64,000 bases of DNA from the NCBI RefSeq assembly GCF_013410655.1, contig NZ_JACCFP010000001.1, forward strand, positions 124,001 through 188,000. Direction: 5' to 3'. Shown piece after piece: positions 52,867 to 62,188 of the stretch; the first letter of the stretch is position 1, and every line of letters begins with the position of its first letter. The DNA is from Nocardioides thalensis (GTDB lineage: Bacteria > Actinomycetota > Actinomycetes > Propionibacteriales > Nocardioidaceae). A program made the position numbers and the translations under genes. The notes under the pieces are model-generated. The model was not told where the DNA came from, searched no databases, and was given only the letters and a program-made list of their open reading frames with translations.

Positions 52867-53958
52867 ATGATCCCGGACGAGTCGCGATTCGAGAGTGATC
52901 CCCTGGTGGCCCTCGGCCCCCGCCCCCCGCTGCCGGAGGGCTGGACCGTCGGGAGCCCCGACCCTCACGACCCCGAGGACCTGGCGCGGCTCACCGCGCT
53001 GCTCCGGGCCCACGAGAAGCACGGCCGCGGCTGGGCGGGCGCGAGCGTCGACGACGTGCTCGTCGAGGTCTCCGAGGAGGGCCTGCGCATGCGCGAGAAC
53101 GTCGTCGTCCGCGACAGCGCCGGCGTGATCCATGCGTGGGGCAGCAGCCACGACCGGGCGGGCGGGCGGATGCTGTTCGTCCACGTGGTCGAGCGCGGCC
53201 TGCCCGACGACGACGCGCAGGCCTGCAGCGACGTACTGGTCGACTGGGCCGTCGCCCAGGCCGAGGCCGTCGGCGCCGCGCGCGGTCTCGAGGTCCAGCA
53301 GATCGATACCGGCGCGTTCGCGGACGACGACCGCCAGCACCGGTGGCTCGAGACAGCCGGCTTCGAGCGGGTGCGCCACTGGTGGCAGATGAAGCGCCCA
53401 GTCGCCCCCGACGAGGCCGGCCTGGTGCCCTCACCCGACGGCTGGGAGGACCGCGGCGTCCGCTTCCGGCTGGTACGGCGGGGGCCCGACGGCATGCCCG
53501 ACCACGACGACCTGCGCGAGGTGCACGAGGTCCTCGAGGAGGCGTTCCGCGACCACTTCAACTCGTGGGAGGAGACCTTCGACGAGTTTCTCCACCGGCT
53601 GCGCGAGGACCCGGGACACCGCTGGGACCACTGGTGGGTCGCCGAGCTGGTCGACGACCCGGAGCACCCCCGGCCGGTCGGCGCCCTGGTCGGCACCGAG
53701 ACCGGGTCCGAGGACGGGCCGAGCGGCTCCTACGTCGCCTACCTCGGCGTGCTCGAGGCGGCGCGCGGGCGCGGGGTCGGCAAGGGCCTGCTGCGCACCG
53801 TGATCGCCGACGCCGCTGTCCGCGGCCGCGACCGGGTGGGCATCGAGGTCGACGCCGACTCGCCGACCGGCGCGCACGAGCTCTACCTCGCCATGGGCTG
53901 GGAGACGTCGTACGTCACCGAGTCGTGGCACCGCGAGGTGCCGGTGCCGAAGGGCTGA
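52867..53958 (+). CDS. tandem GNAT acetyltransferase, MshD-like
   Basis: A 363-residue protein of two GNAT domains in tandem, as in mycothiol synthase MshD. The first domain (about 15-180) is degenerate. The second (about 200-355) has a good acetyl-CoA motif (LGVLEAARGRGVGKGLLRTVIADA) and the ending SPTGAHELYLAMGWETSYVTESWHREV. Proteins of this type acetylate small amines or peptides; the mycothiol step is not proven here because no mshABC gene is nearby. Confidence 0.82.
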   Translation: MIPDESRFESDPLVALGPRPPLPEGWTVGSPDPHDPEDLARLTALLRAHEKHGRGWAGASVDDVLVEVSEEGLRMRENVVVRDSAGVIHAWGSSHDRAGGRMLFVHVVERGLPDDDAQACSDVLVDWAVAQAEAVGAARGLEVQQIDTGAFADDDRQHRWLETAGFERVRHWWQMKRPVAPDEAGLVPSPDGWEDRGVRFRLVRRGPDGMPDHDDLREVHEVLEEAFRDHFNSWEETFDEFLHRLREDPGHRWDHWWVAELVDDPEHPRPVGALVGTETGSEDGPSGSYVAYLGVLEAARGRGVGKGLLRTVIADAAVRGRDRVGIEVDADSPTGAHELYLAMGWETSYVTESWHREVPVPKG

Positions 53959-53967
53959 CCGGGCCCG

Positions 53968-54978
53968 CTACGCCTCGGCGCGCAGCGATCCCCGCAGCGC
54001 CCGGTGGATGCCCTCCGGCGTCAGCACCCCCACGAACCGCGGGCCGTCGGTCACGCCGACCGCCGGCCGGTCGTCGCGCAGCATCACCGCGAGCGCCTCG
54101 CCGAGCGAGACCCCGAGCTCGACGGTGGCCCCCAGCGCCGACGCGGGTGTGCCGTCGACGGGGTCGACGTGAGCGGCCTCGACCCGGGTGACCGAGAGCC
54201 GCCGGAGCCCGGCGTCGGCGCCGACGAAGGTCGCGACCTCGTCGGAGGCGGGGAAGCCGAGCAGCCGCGCGGGGGTGTCGTACTGCAGCAGCCGCCCGCC
54301 CTCGCCGAACACGGCGACGCGGTCGCCCAGCCGGACGGCCTCGTCGATGTCGTGGGTCACCAGCACGACCGTCTTGTCGAGCTCGCGCTGGATGCGGAGG
54401 AACTCGTCCTGGAGCCGGCCCCGGATCACCGGGTCGACCGCCCCGAACGGCTCGTCCATCAGCAGCACCGGCGGGTCCGCGGCGAGCGCCCGGGCAACGC
54501 CGACCCGCTGGCGCTGCCCGCCCGACAGCTCGTGGGGATAGCGGTCGCCGTACTGCGCGGGGTCGAGGCCGACGAGGTGCAACAGCTCCTCCGCGCGCGC
54601 CCGCGCGGTCGCCTTCGACTCGCCGTACAGCAGCGGCACGGTCATCGTGTTGGTGATGACCTTCTGGTGCGGGAAGAGGCCGACCTGCTGGATGACGTAG
54701 CCGATGCCGCGGCGGAGCTGCACCGGGTCGACCCGGGTGACGTCGCGGCCGTCGACCTCGATCGTGCCGGTGGTGGGCTCGACGAGCCGGTTGATCATCT
54801 TCAGCGTCGTGGACTTGCCCGAGCCCGAGGGGCCGACCAGGCAGACCAGCTCGCCGCGGGCCACGTCGAGGTCGAGGTCGTGCACCGCCACCGTGCCGCG
54901 GTAGGACTTGCTGACGCCCGTCAGCCGGATCATCGGCCCGGTCGCGCCGTCCTGTCCGCGGTCTCGGCTAGCGTCCAT
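53968..54978 (-). CDS. osmoprotectant ABC transporter ATP-binding protein (ProV/OpuCA type)
   Basis: A 336-residue ATPase. Walker A GPSGSGKST, Q-loop VIQQVGLFPHQKV, signature LSGGQRQR, Walker B VLLMDEPFGAVDP and the switch His in VTHDIDEAVRL are intact. The KMINRL and EPFGAVDPVIR segments are typical of glycine betaine/choline importers. A single CBS-like domain (about 270-330) may sense ionic strength. ATG 54978 is fixed by a TAGCCT box; it diverges from the permease genes. Confidence 0.92.
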   Translation of the reverse strand: MDASRDRGQDGATGPMIRLTGVSKSYRGTVAVHDLDLDVARGELVCLVGPSGSGKSTTLKMINRLVEPTTGTIEVDGRDVTRVDPVQLRRGIGYVIQQVGLFPHQKVITNTMTVPLLYGESKATARARAEELLHLVGLDPAQYGDRYPHELSGGQRQRVGVARALAADPPVLLMDEPFGAVDPVIRGRLQDEFLRIQRELDKTVVLVTHDIDEAVRLGDRVAVFGEGGRLLQYDTPARLLGFPASDEVATFVGADAGLRRLSVTRVEAAHVDPVDGTPASALGATVELGVSLGEALAVMLRDDRPAVGVTDGPRFVGVLTPEGIHRALRGSLRAEA

Positions 54979-54985
54979 GCGCGTG

Positions 54986-54991
54986 AGGCTA
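54986..54991 (-). promoter_or_regulatory. -10 box of the osmoprotectant ATPase gene, leaderless
   Basis: Minus-strand TAGCCT, 7 nt before ATG 54978. Confidence 0.55.
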
Positions 54992-55017
54992 CCGGCGAGC
55001 GACGACGGTGAGCGCGG

Positions 55018-55704
55018 ATGACGTGCTACGGGCGGTTCACCGGCAACAAGTGGATCTGCGACGACTACGTGCGCGACCGCTGGGACGAGATCGTCGACGC
55101 GACCGTCTCCCACCTGGGCCTGACCGTCTCCGCGGTCCTGCTGGGCATCGTGCTCGCGCTGCCCCTGGCCCTCCTCGCACGCCGCTCGCCGCGGCTCGAG
55201 GCCGCGGTGCTGGGTGTCGCGTCGGGCATCTACACGATCCCGTCGCTGGCGCTGTTGCCGCTGCTGGTGCCGTTCACCGGGCTGACCGCGACGACGGTGG
55301 TGATCGGGCTGGCGCTCTACTGCCTGACGATCCTGGTGCGGGCGTTCCTCGACGGGCTGCGGGCGGTGCCCGACGACGTCAAGGAGTCGGCGATCGGCCT
55401 GGGCTACGGCCGCGCGCGGCTGCTCACGCGGATCGAGCTGCCGCTGGCGCTGCCGGTCGTGCTCGCGGGCGTGCGGGTCGCGACGGTCTCCACGGTCGCG
55501 CTCGCGACGGTCGGGACGATCGTCGCCCACGGCGGTCTCGGTGACCTGATCAACCACGGCCGGCTGACCGACTTCAAGGCCGAGCTGCTCACCGCCTCGG
55601 TGCTGTGCGTGATGATCGCGCTGTTCCTCGACGGGCTCCTCCTCGCGCTCCAGCACGTGCTCACCCCGTGGGCCCGCACGCGGGGCCTGGAGGTGTCGCG
55701 CTGA
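55018..55704 (+). CDS. osmoprotectant ABC transporter permease 1
   Basis: A 228-residue permease with five or six helices. EAA loop DDVKESAIGLGYGRARLLTRIELPLALPV is typical of ProW/OpuCB. An N-terminal 40 residues (CYGRFTGNKWICDDYV...) precede the first helix, with two Cys. Its stop overlaps the second permease start (TGATG). Divergent from the ATPase, with about 40 bp between. Confidence 0.9.
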   Translation: MTCYGRFTGNKWICDDYVRDRWDEIVDATVSHLGLTVSAVLLGIVLALPLALLARRSPRLEAAVLGVASGIYTIPSLALLPLLVPFTGLTATTVVIGLALYCLTILVRAFLDGLRAVPDDVKESAIGLGYGRARLLTRIELPLALPVVLAGVRVATVSTVALATVGTIVAHGGLGDLINHGRLTDFKAELLTASVLCVMIALFLDGLLLALQHVLTPWARTRGLEVSR

Positions 55705-56441
55705 TGGACGTCTTCGGCGATGCCTGGACCTACCTGACCGACGGCGCGAGCTGGACCGGCAACGGCGGCATGCTCGAGCTGCTGGTGCAGCAGCTGCTGC
55801 TGAGCATCACGGCGCTGGTGCTGGCGGTCGTCGTCGCACTCCCGATCGCGTTCTGGCTCGGCCACATCGGCAAGGGCGGCTTCCTCGCGGTCAGCATCTC
55901 CAACATCGGCCGCGCGGTGCCGACGCTCGCGCTGCTCGCCATCCTGGTCCGGGCCGAGTGGCCGGGCACGGCGCACCTCGGCCCCTACGGCCGCGCCGGG
56001 CTCGCCACGCTGATCGCGCTGGCGCTGTTCGCGCTGCCGCCCCTCATCACGCAGACGTACGTCGCCGTGCGCGAGGTCCCGGCCGACACCAAGGAGGCGG
56101 CGGTCGGCCTGGGCATGACCGGCTGGCAGCTGTTCCTCCGCGTGGAGCTGCCGCTCGCGCTGCCCCTGGTGCTCAGCGGGGTGCGGCTCGCGATCGTGCA
56201 GGTCTGGGCGACGGCGACGATCGCCGCGCTGGTGGCCGGCCCCGGGCTCGGCAACGTGATCACCGCGGGCTTCGCCAACCAGCGCTACGGGCAGGGCATC
56301 GCGGGCGCGATCGTCGTCGCGGCGGTCGCCCTCGCCCTCGAGGTCGCGGCCGCGCTCGCCGTACGAGCGATCACTCGGGAGCGAGCAGCTGACCCGGGAT
56401 CGACGCCTCGTAATAGCGCCGCCCCGCATCCAGCTGGGTGA
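55704..56441 (+). CDS. osmoprotectant ABC transporter permease 2
   Basis: A 245-residue permease homologous to the one before it, with EAA loop ADTKEAAVGLGMTGWQLFLRVELPLALPL. The last 20 or so residues (ERAADPGSTPRNSAAPHPAG) are hydrophilic and are encoded antisense to the end of the convergent lipoprotein gene (71-bp overlap). The two different permeases form the channel of a heterodimeric OpuC-type importer. Confidence 0.9.
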   Translation: MDVFGDAWTYLTDGASWTGNGGMLELLVQQLLLSITALVLAVVVALPIAFWLGHIGKGGFLAVSISNIGRAVPTLALLAILVRAEWPGTAHLGPYGRAGLATLIALALFALPPLITQTYVAVREVPADTKEAAVGLGMTGWQLFLRVELPLALPLVLSGVRLAIVQVWATATIAALVAGPGLGNVITAGFANQRYGQGIAGAIVVAAVALALEVAAALAVRAITRERAADPGSTPRNSAAPHPAG

Positions 56442-57534
56442 GGCCCCGGAGGCGGGTGCGCTCGCCGTCGTGCTCCCACCAGTAGGCGAAGTCGTGACCG
56501 GGGATGCGCCCGCCTCCCTTGCGCTCCAGCGGGACGGCGACGATCCGGTCGGCGGCTCCCTGCCACCAGGAGACCTCCTCGTCGCTGTCCTCGACCATCG
56601 TCCACCCGTCCTCGTCGAGCACCCACGTGCCGCGCTGCTCGAGCCACTGCCAGGGTCCGCGCGTGCCCGGCTCGGGGAACTCCGTCTCCTCGAACCGCAC
56701 GGCGATCCGGGCGCCGACCTTGTCCACCTCCCGCACGTCCCAGTTCTCGTCGTAGGCCTCCGGCAGGTCGTACGTCGCGAGCGCCGTCCCGTCCTTCGGG
56801 TCGATCTCGACCAGCTGCTGGGTGACCTGGCAGCCGCCGCACGGGTCGCCGGAGACGCGCCGGGTCGCGAGCAGCGAGGAGCCGTCGGCCGCCAGCCAGA
56901 GCGCGATCACCGGGACGTCCTCGAGGACCTGCTTGATGTCCTCGCCTTCAGGGCCGACGCGCAGGATGCCGTAGTCGTCGTACTCCTCGAGCTCGCTGTT
57001 GTCGTACCAGTAGAGGAACGTCGCGCCGTCGATGGTGTGCGCGGACTTGTACATCCGCTCCACGTCCTCGCTGTCCTCGGGCGCGACCTCGGCCTCGGGC
57101 AGGTTGACCCGCCACTGCTCGTCGCCGTCGAGGTCGTAGGCGACGAGCTGGAAGGGATCGTCGCCCTTCGGGTGGGCCGGCTCCACCAGGGAGATCTGGG
57201 TGACCGAGCGGTTGGGATCGCCGAGCCGCACCGGGGTGACGTCCCCGGTCGCCGGGTCCCAGATCCCGCGCTTCGACCAACCGCGGCCCAGGAGCGCCCG
57301 CCCGCCCGGGAGCCACTCCGCCGACGTGTAGTCGGCGAACGTGCTGCGTGCCTCGCCGGAGCGCAGCGCGAGCCCGTCCCGGGTGGCGAGGGCGTAGGTC
57401 GGCGCCGCGAGGTCGAGCGGGACGGGATCGACCTCGCCGGCCACCGGTGAGTCGGTGTCGCCGCCGCAGGAAGCCAGCCCGGACGCCAGCAGGACGAGGG
57501 CGACGGCGGACGTCGTCCGAGACCTGAGGCGCAC
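56371..57534 (-). CDS. lipoprotein with beta-propeller-like repeats
   Basis: A 387-residue lipoprotein whose signal ends in LASC. The mature protein is acidic and shows repeated strands such as RGIWDPATGDV, VAYDLDGDEQWRVNL and ALWLAADGSSLLATRR, like PQQ/WD40 propellers. GDPCGGCQVTQ contains two Cys. GTG 57534 is chosen because TATGCT lies six bases upstream. It lies between the permeases and the binding protein of the osmoprotectant system and could be an accessory sensor, or just an insertion. Confidence 0.75.
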   Translation of the reverse strand: MRLRSRTTSAVALVLLASGLASCGGDTDSPVAGEVDPVPLDLAAPTYALATRDGLALRSGEARSTFADYTSAEWLPGGRALLGRGWSKRGIWDPATGDVTPVRLGDPNRSVTQISLVEPAHPKGDDPFQLVAYDLDGDEQWRVNLPEAEVAPEDSEDVERMYKSAHTIDGATFLYWYDNSELEEYDDYGILRVGPEGEDIKQVLEDVPVIALWLAADGSSLLATRRVSGDPCGGCQVTQQLVEIDPKDGTALATYDLPEAYDENWDVREVDKVGARIAVRFEETEFPEPGTRGPWQWLEQRGTWVLDEDGWTMVEDSDEEVSWWQGAADRIVAVPLERKGGGRIPGHDFAYWWEHDGERTRLRGLTQLDAGRRYYEASIPGQLLAPE

Positions 57535-57540
57535 CGGCCG

Positions 57541-57546
57541 AGCATA
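57541..57546 (-). promoter_or_regulatory. -10 box of the propeller lipoprotein gene, leaderless
   Basis: Minus-strand TATGCT, 6 nt before GTG 57534. Confidence 0.55.
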
Positions 57547-57688
57547 GGCGGCGGACCTTCCCGGAAGCGGGATGTCGGTCGATGCCCCTAGGGTGCTCGA
57601 AGTGCCTGTGCTCGGCCCTGCCCGCAGGCGCTTCCCAACCGGACACGCGTGGCCGCCGGCCACGGGACACAGAAGGTGAAACCCCACG

Positions 57689-58651
57689 ATGACCGCTCAG
57701 CTCCCCACCCACTTCCGCCGGGTCCTCGCGACCGGCCTGACCCTCGGTGCGCTCCTCACCGCCACGGCCTGCGCCGGTGACGACCTCGCCGAGGACGACA
57801 ACGCCTCTGGTGGCGGCGAGGCGAGCGGCACCGTCCGCATCGCCAGCCAGTCGTTCGACGAGGCGGCGCTCGTGACCGCGATGTACGAGGCCGTGCTCAC
57901 CGACGAGGGCTACGACGTCGAGAAGACCCTCGTCGACACCCGCGACGTCTACATGGCGAAGTTCCCCGCCGACTTCGACGTCGTGCCGGAGTACGTCGCC
58001 GGGCTCGGCGACTTCCTCAACATCGAGGCCAACGGCCCCGAGGCCGAGACGGTCACGACCAACGACGCCACCGAGTCGATCGAGGCGATCAAGCCGCTCA
58101 CCGACGAGGCGGGCATCACCCTGCTCGACCCGTCGCCGGCCGCGTCGCAGAACGCCTTCTTCGTCACCGAGGACTACGCCTCCGAGAACGGCGTCTCCGC
58201 GCTGTCCGACCTCGAGGGCGAGTCCGTGGTGCTCGCGGCGGCCCCCGACTGCGAGGGCCGGCCCGACTGCGAGGGTGGCCTGACCAGCGTCTATGGCATC
58301 GAGATCAGCGAGCTGCTGCCGCTCGGCTACGCCAGCCCCGAGACCTACCAGTCGGTCATCGACGGCGAGTCCGACCTCGGCCTGACCGGGACGCTCGACG
58401 GCACGCTCGACGACCAGGGCCTGGTGCTGCTCGAGGACGACCGCGGCATCCAGCCCGCGCAGAACCTGATCCCGGCGGTCTCGACCGAGTTCCTCGACGA
58501 GCACCCCGAGGTCGCCGAGCCGCTCAACGGCCTGATGGCCGCGCTCGACAACGAGACCCTCGGCGAGCTGATCGCGCGGGTCACCGTCGACCGCGAGAAG
58601 CCGGAGGACGTCGCCAGCGACTTCCTCACCGAGGAGGGCCTGATCGGCTGA
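57689..58651 (+). CDS. osmoprotectant ABC transporter substrate-binding lipoprotein
   Basis: A 320-residue OpuAC-family binding protein. A lipobox-like ATAC (Cys28) ends the signal. VRIASQSFDEAALVTAMYEAVLTDEGYDVEK starts the fold, and DFDVVPEYVAGLGDFLN is the ligand-pocket segment typical of OpuCC/OsmX proteins for glycine betaine, choline or carnitine. ATG 57689 has an AGAAGGTG ribosome site. Convergent with the glycosyltransferase; a 10-bp hairpin lies at the junction. Confidence 0.92.
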   Translation: MTAQLPTHFRRVLATGLTLGALLTATACAGDDLAEDDNASGGGEASGTVRIASQSFDEAALVTAMYEAVLTDEGYDVEKTLVDTRDVYMAKFPADFDVVPEYVAGLGDFLNIEANGPEAETVTTNDATESIEAIKPLTDEAGITLLDPSPAASQNAFFVTEDYASENGVSALSDLEGESVVLAAAPDCEGRPDCEGGLTSVYGIEISELLPLGYASPETYQSVIDGESDLGLTGTLDGTLDDQGLVLLEDDRGIQPAQNLIPAVSTEFLDEHPEVAEPLNGLMAALDNETLGELIARVTVDREKPEDVASDFLTEEGLIG

Positions 58652-58657
58652 CGCCGA

Positions 58658-59797
58658 CTAGAGCTCCTCGTCCCTGACGAGGAGCGCCTCACGGGCGACG
58701 GTCCGCGGGTCCAGGCCAGGTACGTCGACCCGGGTCTCACCGTTGGGCATCCGCACCCGCGGGAGCGGCTTCCCGTCGAGCGCGGCGACGTGGCGCATCA
58801 CCAGCGCCACGTCGTCGCGCCGGCCGTTCTCCACGAGCCAGCCCGCGAGCCGGTGGACGGGCGGCAGCACGCTGTGGGTGAGCGACCGGTGGCCGCCCCA
58901 GAACTCGCGGACGCCGCTGACGAGGAGCTGCCACCACGCGTCGCCCTCGCTGCCCTCGAGGCCGGGCACGAGCAGGAAGTAGCGCCACAGGTCGCCGGGC
59001 AGGACCTTGTCGAGGAAGACCCGCGACACGGTGGCCGACCCCAGCCCCTCGACCGTCGCGAGCGACATCCGCTTGGTGGTCCACCGGTCCTCGAGGTCCT
59101 GGAGGCTGGCGCGCTGCTGGGTGATCGAGGTGCCGTCGTCGCGGATCCGCCAGTGGTAGACGACGTCGGGCACCACGCCGATCCGACGCGCGCGGACGTA
59201 GGCCTCGGTCATCGCCGGCTGGTCCTCGTAGCGCACGCCCTCGGGCCACGACAGGCCCGCGCCCTCCCAGAACTCCCGCCGGAACAGCTTGTTCCACGCG
59301 AAGACGTCGCCGAGCAGCTCGGGCTGCTGCTCGATCACGACCGCCGACCGGTCCTTGTGCAGCCGCCGCATCCAGCGGATCGGGCGCAGCTGCTCCGCCC
59401 CCGCGGGCCCCTCCAGGCGGGCGACGTCGCCGGTCACCAGGTCGGCGCCGGTACGGCGCAGCTGGCCCACGAGCGCGGCGACGGCACCCGGGGGCACGAC
59501 GTCGTCGGAGTCGGCGAACCCGATCACGTCGCCGCGCACGTGCCGGAGCCCTTCGTTGCGGGCGCCACCCAGGCCGCGGTTGACGATGTGCACCACCCGC
59601 ACGCGGGGGTCGCGGCCGGCGTACTCCTCCGCGATCGCGCCGGAGTCGTCGGGCGAGCCGTCGTCGACGACCACGACCTCGAGGTTGCGGTGCGTCTGCG
59701 CCAGCAGGCTGTCGAGGCACGCGGGCAGGTAGGCGGCCACGTCGTACGCCGGGACCACCACGCTGACCAGCGGCTCGGAGCGACGGAGGAGGGCCAC
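58658..59797 (-). CDS. family 2 glycosyltransferase
   Basis: A 379-residue GT-A enzyme. VSVVVPAYDVAAYLPACLDSLL, VVVDDGSPDDSG and IGFADSDD give the nucleotide-sugar and metal-binding DxD motifs. RRGWSxx-type membrane segments are absent, so it is cytoplasmic or peripheral. The C-terminal 150 residues are like CDP-glycerol/teichoic-acid or capsular GT2 proteins. GTG 59797 is supported by TAGCGT six bases before. No other cell-wall genes are adjacent. Confidence 0.88.
   Translation of the reverse strand: MALLRRSEPLVSVVVPAYDVAAYLPACLDSLLAQTHRNLEVVVVDDGSPDDSGAIAEEYAGRDPRVRVVHIVNRGLGGARNEGLRHVRGDVIGFADSDDVVPPGAVAALVGQLRRTGADLVTGDVARLEGPAGAEQLRPIRWMRRLHKDRSAVVIEQQPELLGDVFAWNKLFRREFWEGAGLSWPEGVRYEDQPAMTEAYVRARRIGVVPDVVYHWRIRDDGTSITQQRASLQDLEDRWTTKRMSLATVEGLGSATVSRVFLDKVLPGDLWRYFLLVPGLEGSEGDAWWQLLVSGVREFWGGHRSLTHSVLPPVHRLAGWLVENGRRDDVALVMRHVAALDGKPLPRVRMPNGETRVDVPGLDPRTVAREALLVRDEEL
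58663..58685. terminator. hairpin at the binding-protein/glycosyltransferase junction
   Basis: GCTCCTCGTC and GACGAGGAGC pair perfectly over ten bases with a CCT loop. It lies 12 bp beyond the binding-protein stop, inside the last codons of the convergent glycosyltransferase gene. No T-run. Confidence 0.6.
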
Positions 59798-59803
59798 GGC
59801 AGC

Positions 59804-59809
59804 ACGCTA
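59804..59809 (-). promoter_or_regulatory. -10 box of the glycosyltransferase gene, leaderless
   Basis: Minus-strand TAGCGT, 6 nt before GTG 59797. Confidence 0.55.
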
Positions 59810-59966
59810 TCCGGCCGGCGCGGAGGGTGGTGCACGTCACCCAGGCGCCACCTATCGCCCTGCCCGGGAGCGACCTAGCCTTGATGGTGCAACCGAGAAA
59901 CACGTCCGGTACCCACACCGGCCCGCCAGCGGGTGGTCGGAGGGACTGGAACGAGGAAGGTTCGAC

Positions 59967-60869
59967 ATGGGCACCACGAGCGCGCTCTCCATCGGCGTCA
60001 TCGGCGCAGGTCGCGTCGGCGCCGTTCTCTCGGCCCGGCTCCGCGCCGCCGGCCACCCCGTCGTCGCCGTCGCCGGTGAGTCCGACGCCTCGCGCGAGCG
60101 CGCCGCCGCGCTGCTCCCCGGCGTCCCGCTGATGAAGCCCAGCGCCGTCGCCCGCGCGAGCGACCTGCTGCTCCTCACGGTGCCCGACGACATGCTCCCC
60201 AACGTCGTGCAGGTGCTCGCCGACTCCGGCGCCCTCCGCGCCGGCCAGGTCGTCGTGCACACCTCCGGCCGCCACGGCCTCGCCGTCCTCGCGCCGGCCG
60301 CCGCCGTGGGCGCCCGCGTGATCGCGCTGCACCCGGCGATGACCTTCACCGGCACCGAGGTCGACCTCGACCGCCTCACCGGCTGCGTCTTCGGCCTGAC
60401 CGCGGGCGCCGCCGAGCGCGGGCTCGCCGAGGAGCTGGTCGCCGAGCTCGGCGGCCGCCCGACGTGGGTCCCCGAGGAGATGCGCACGCTCTACCACGCC
60501 GGCCTCGCCCACGGTGCCAACCACCTGGTCACCCTGGTCAGCGAGGCGATGGGCCTGCTGTCCGCCGCCGGCGTCTCCGACCCGGCCGGCACGCTGCGGC
60601 CGCTTCTCGACGCGGCGCTCGACAACGCGCTCGCCCACGGCGACGCCGCGCTCACCGGCCCGATCGTGCGCGGCGACGTGAAGACGATCCGCGCCCACCT
60701 CGCCGACATCACCGCCAATGCGCCCGACACCCTCCCGTCGTACGTCGCCCTGGCGCGCGCCACCCTCGACCGCGCGGTCACCGACGGCCGCGTCCTCCCG
60801 ATCCAGGCGCACAAGATCGTGCGCGCCCTCGACGAGGCCACCTGGTCGGTCTCGGTCCAGGCGCAGTAG
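59967..60869 (+). CDS. Rossmann-like/DUF2520 protein, candidate ketopantoate reductase
   Basis: A 300-residue protein. [20 protein letters not shown] is the NADP-binding motif, and [14 protein letters not shown] the second strand. The C-terminal helical DUF2520 domain contains [24 protein letters not shown] and [15 protein letters not shown], with a conserved Lys as in 6-phosphogluconate-dehydrogenase-like reductases. panC follows by three bases, so a role as the ketopantoate reductase of pantothenate synthesis is likely. Mycobacteria keep the same order (Rv3603c-panC-panD). Ribosome site GAGGAAGG. Confidence 0.85.
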   Translation: MGTTSALSIGVIGAGRVGAVLSARLRAAGHPVVAVAGESDASRERAAALLPGVPLMKPSAVARASDLLLLTVPDDMLPNVVQVLADSGALRAGQVVVHTSGRHGLAVLAPAAAVGARVIALHPAMTFTGTEVDLDRLTGCVFGLTAGAAERGLAEELVAELGGRPTWVPEEMRTLYHAGLAHGANHLVTLVSEAMGLLSAAGVSDPAGTLRPLLDAALDNALAHGDAALTGPIVRGDVKTIRAHLADITANAPDTLPSYVALARATLDRAVTDGRVLPIQAHKIVRALDEATWSVSVQAQ

Positions 60870-60872
60870 CAC

Positions 60873-61757
60873 GTGGCGGTCCAGGTCGCCGGCACCCGCG
60901 AGGAGCTGGCCACGCTGCTCGGCGCGCGCGGGGGCGCAGGCGCGGTCGCGCTGGTGCCCACGATGGGTGCGCTGCACGAGGGCCACGCCAGCCTGATGGG
61001 GCTGGCGCGGGAGCGCGCCGGTGCCGAAGGCACGGTCGTCGTCTCGATCTTCGTCAACCCGCTCCAGTTCGGGCCGGGCGAGGACCTCGACCGCTACCCG
61101 CGCACCTTCGACGCCGACCTCGCGGTGTGCGAGCGACAGGGCGTCGACGTGGTCTTCGCGCCCGCTGCCGACGAGGTCTATCCCGGCGGGGAGCCGCAGG
61201 TGACGGTCGAGCCGGGGCCCCTGGGCACCCTCCTCGAGGGCGCGTCGCGGCCGGGCCACTTCCGCGGTGTCCTCACGGTGGTCGCCAAGCTGCTGGGGCT
61301 GGTGCGCCCCGACGTCGCGATCTTCGGCCAGAAGGACTACCAGCAGCTCGCGCTGATCACCCGGATGGCGAGCGACCTCTGCCTCGGCGTCGAGATCGTG
61401 GGTGCCGAGACCGTGCGCGAGCTCGACGGCCTCGCGCTCTCCAGCCGCAACCGCTACCTCGACGCCGAGCAGCGCGAGCGGGCCACGGCCCTCAGCCGGG
61501 CGCTGTACGCCGCCCGCGACGCCGGGCCGCGCGGGCTCGCGGAGGCGCTCGCCGCCGGTCGGGCGGTGCTCAGCGAGGCGGAGGGCGTGGAGCTCGACTA
61601 CTTCGAGATCCGCGCCGTCGACCTCGGCGAGCTCGCGGCCGCCGTCCCCCCGCAGACTCCCGCCCGGGCCGTGGTCGCGGCCCGTGTGGGCACCACCCGC
61701 CTCATCGACAACATGCCGCTGGTCATCGGGACCGCGGCTGCCGAAGGGAGCAGCTGA
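60873..61757 (+). CDS. panC: pantothenate synthetase (pantoate-beta-alanine ligase)
   Basis: A 294-residue ATP-dependent ligase. [14 protein letters not shown] is the HxGH-type motif, and [31 protein letters not shown] and SSRNRYL complete the active site. It joins pantoate and beta-alanine. GTG start; overlaps panD by one base (TGATG). Confidence 0.96.
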   Translation: MAVQVAGTREELATLLGARGGAGAVALVPTMGALHEGHASLMGLARERAGAEGTVVVSIFVNPLQFGPGEDLDRYPRTFDADLAVCERQGVDVVFAPAADEVYPGGEPQVTVEPGPLGTLLEGASRPGHFRGVLTVVAKLLGLVRPDVAIFGQKDYQQLALITRMASDLCLGVEIVGAETVRELDGLALSSRNRYLDAEQRERATALSRALYAARDAGPRGLAEALAAGRAVLSEAEGVELDYFEIRAVDLGELAAAVPPQTPARAVVAARVGTTRLIDNMPLVIGTAAAEGSS

Positions 61758-62179
61758 TGCTGCGCACGATGATGAAGTCCAAGATCCACCGCGCGACCGT
61801 GACGCAGGCCGACCTGCACTACGTCGGCTCGGTGACCGTCGACGAGAACCTGCTCGAGGCGGCCGACCTGCTGCCCGGCGAGCTCGTCCACATCGTCGAC
61901 ATCACCAACGGCGCCCGGCTCGAGACCTACACGATCGCCGGCGAGCGCGGCAGCGGCGTGATCGGCATCAACGGCGCGGCGGCGCGGCTGGTGCACCCCG
62001 GCGACCTGGTCATCCTGATCGCCTACGGCCAGATGACCACCGAGGAGGCGAAGGCCTACCAGCCGCACGTGGTGTTCGTCGATGCGGACAACAAGGTGGT
62101 CGGCACCGGCGCCGACCCGGCGGACACCTTCGGCGACCCCGGCCTCAACCGGGGAGACCTGGTCGCCGCGGGCCGATAG
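61757..62179 (+). CDS. panD: aspartate 1-decarboxylase proenzyme
   Basis: A 140-residue pyruvoyl enzyme making beta-alanine. [21 protein letters not shown] contains the self-cleavage site Gly-Ser (near residue 25) that yields the pyruvoyl group. The [17 protein letters not shown] core and the [14 protein letters not shown] segment are typical. Good ribosome site GAAGGGAG. Its TAG stop is also the first half of the nadB -10 box. Confidence 0.97.
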   Translation: MLRTMMKSKIHRATVTQADLHYVGSVTVDENLLEAADLLPGELVHIVDITNGARLETYTIAGERGSGVIGINGAAARLVHPGDLVILIAYGQMTTEEAKAYQPHVVFVDADNKVVGTGADPADTFGDPGLNRGDLVAAGR

Positions 62180-62182
62180 CCT
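62177..62182 (+). promoter_or_regulatory. -10 box of nadB overlapping the panD stop
   Basis: TAGCCT, of which TAG is the panD stop; 6 nt before ATG 62189. Confidence 0.5.
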
Positions 62183-62188
62183 GCGCGG

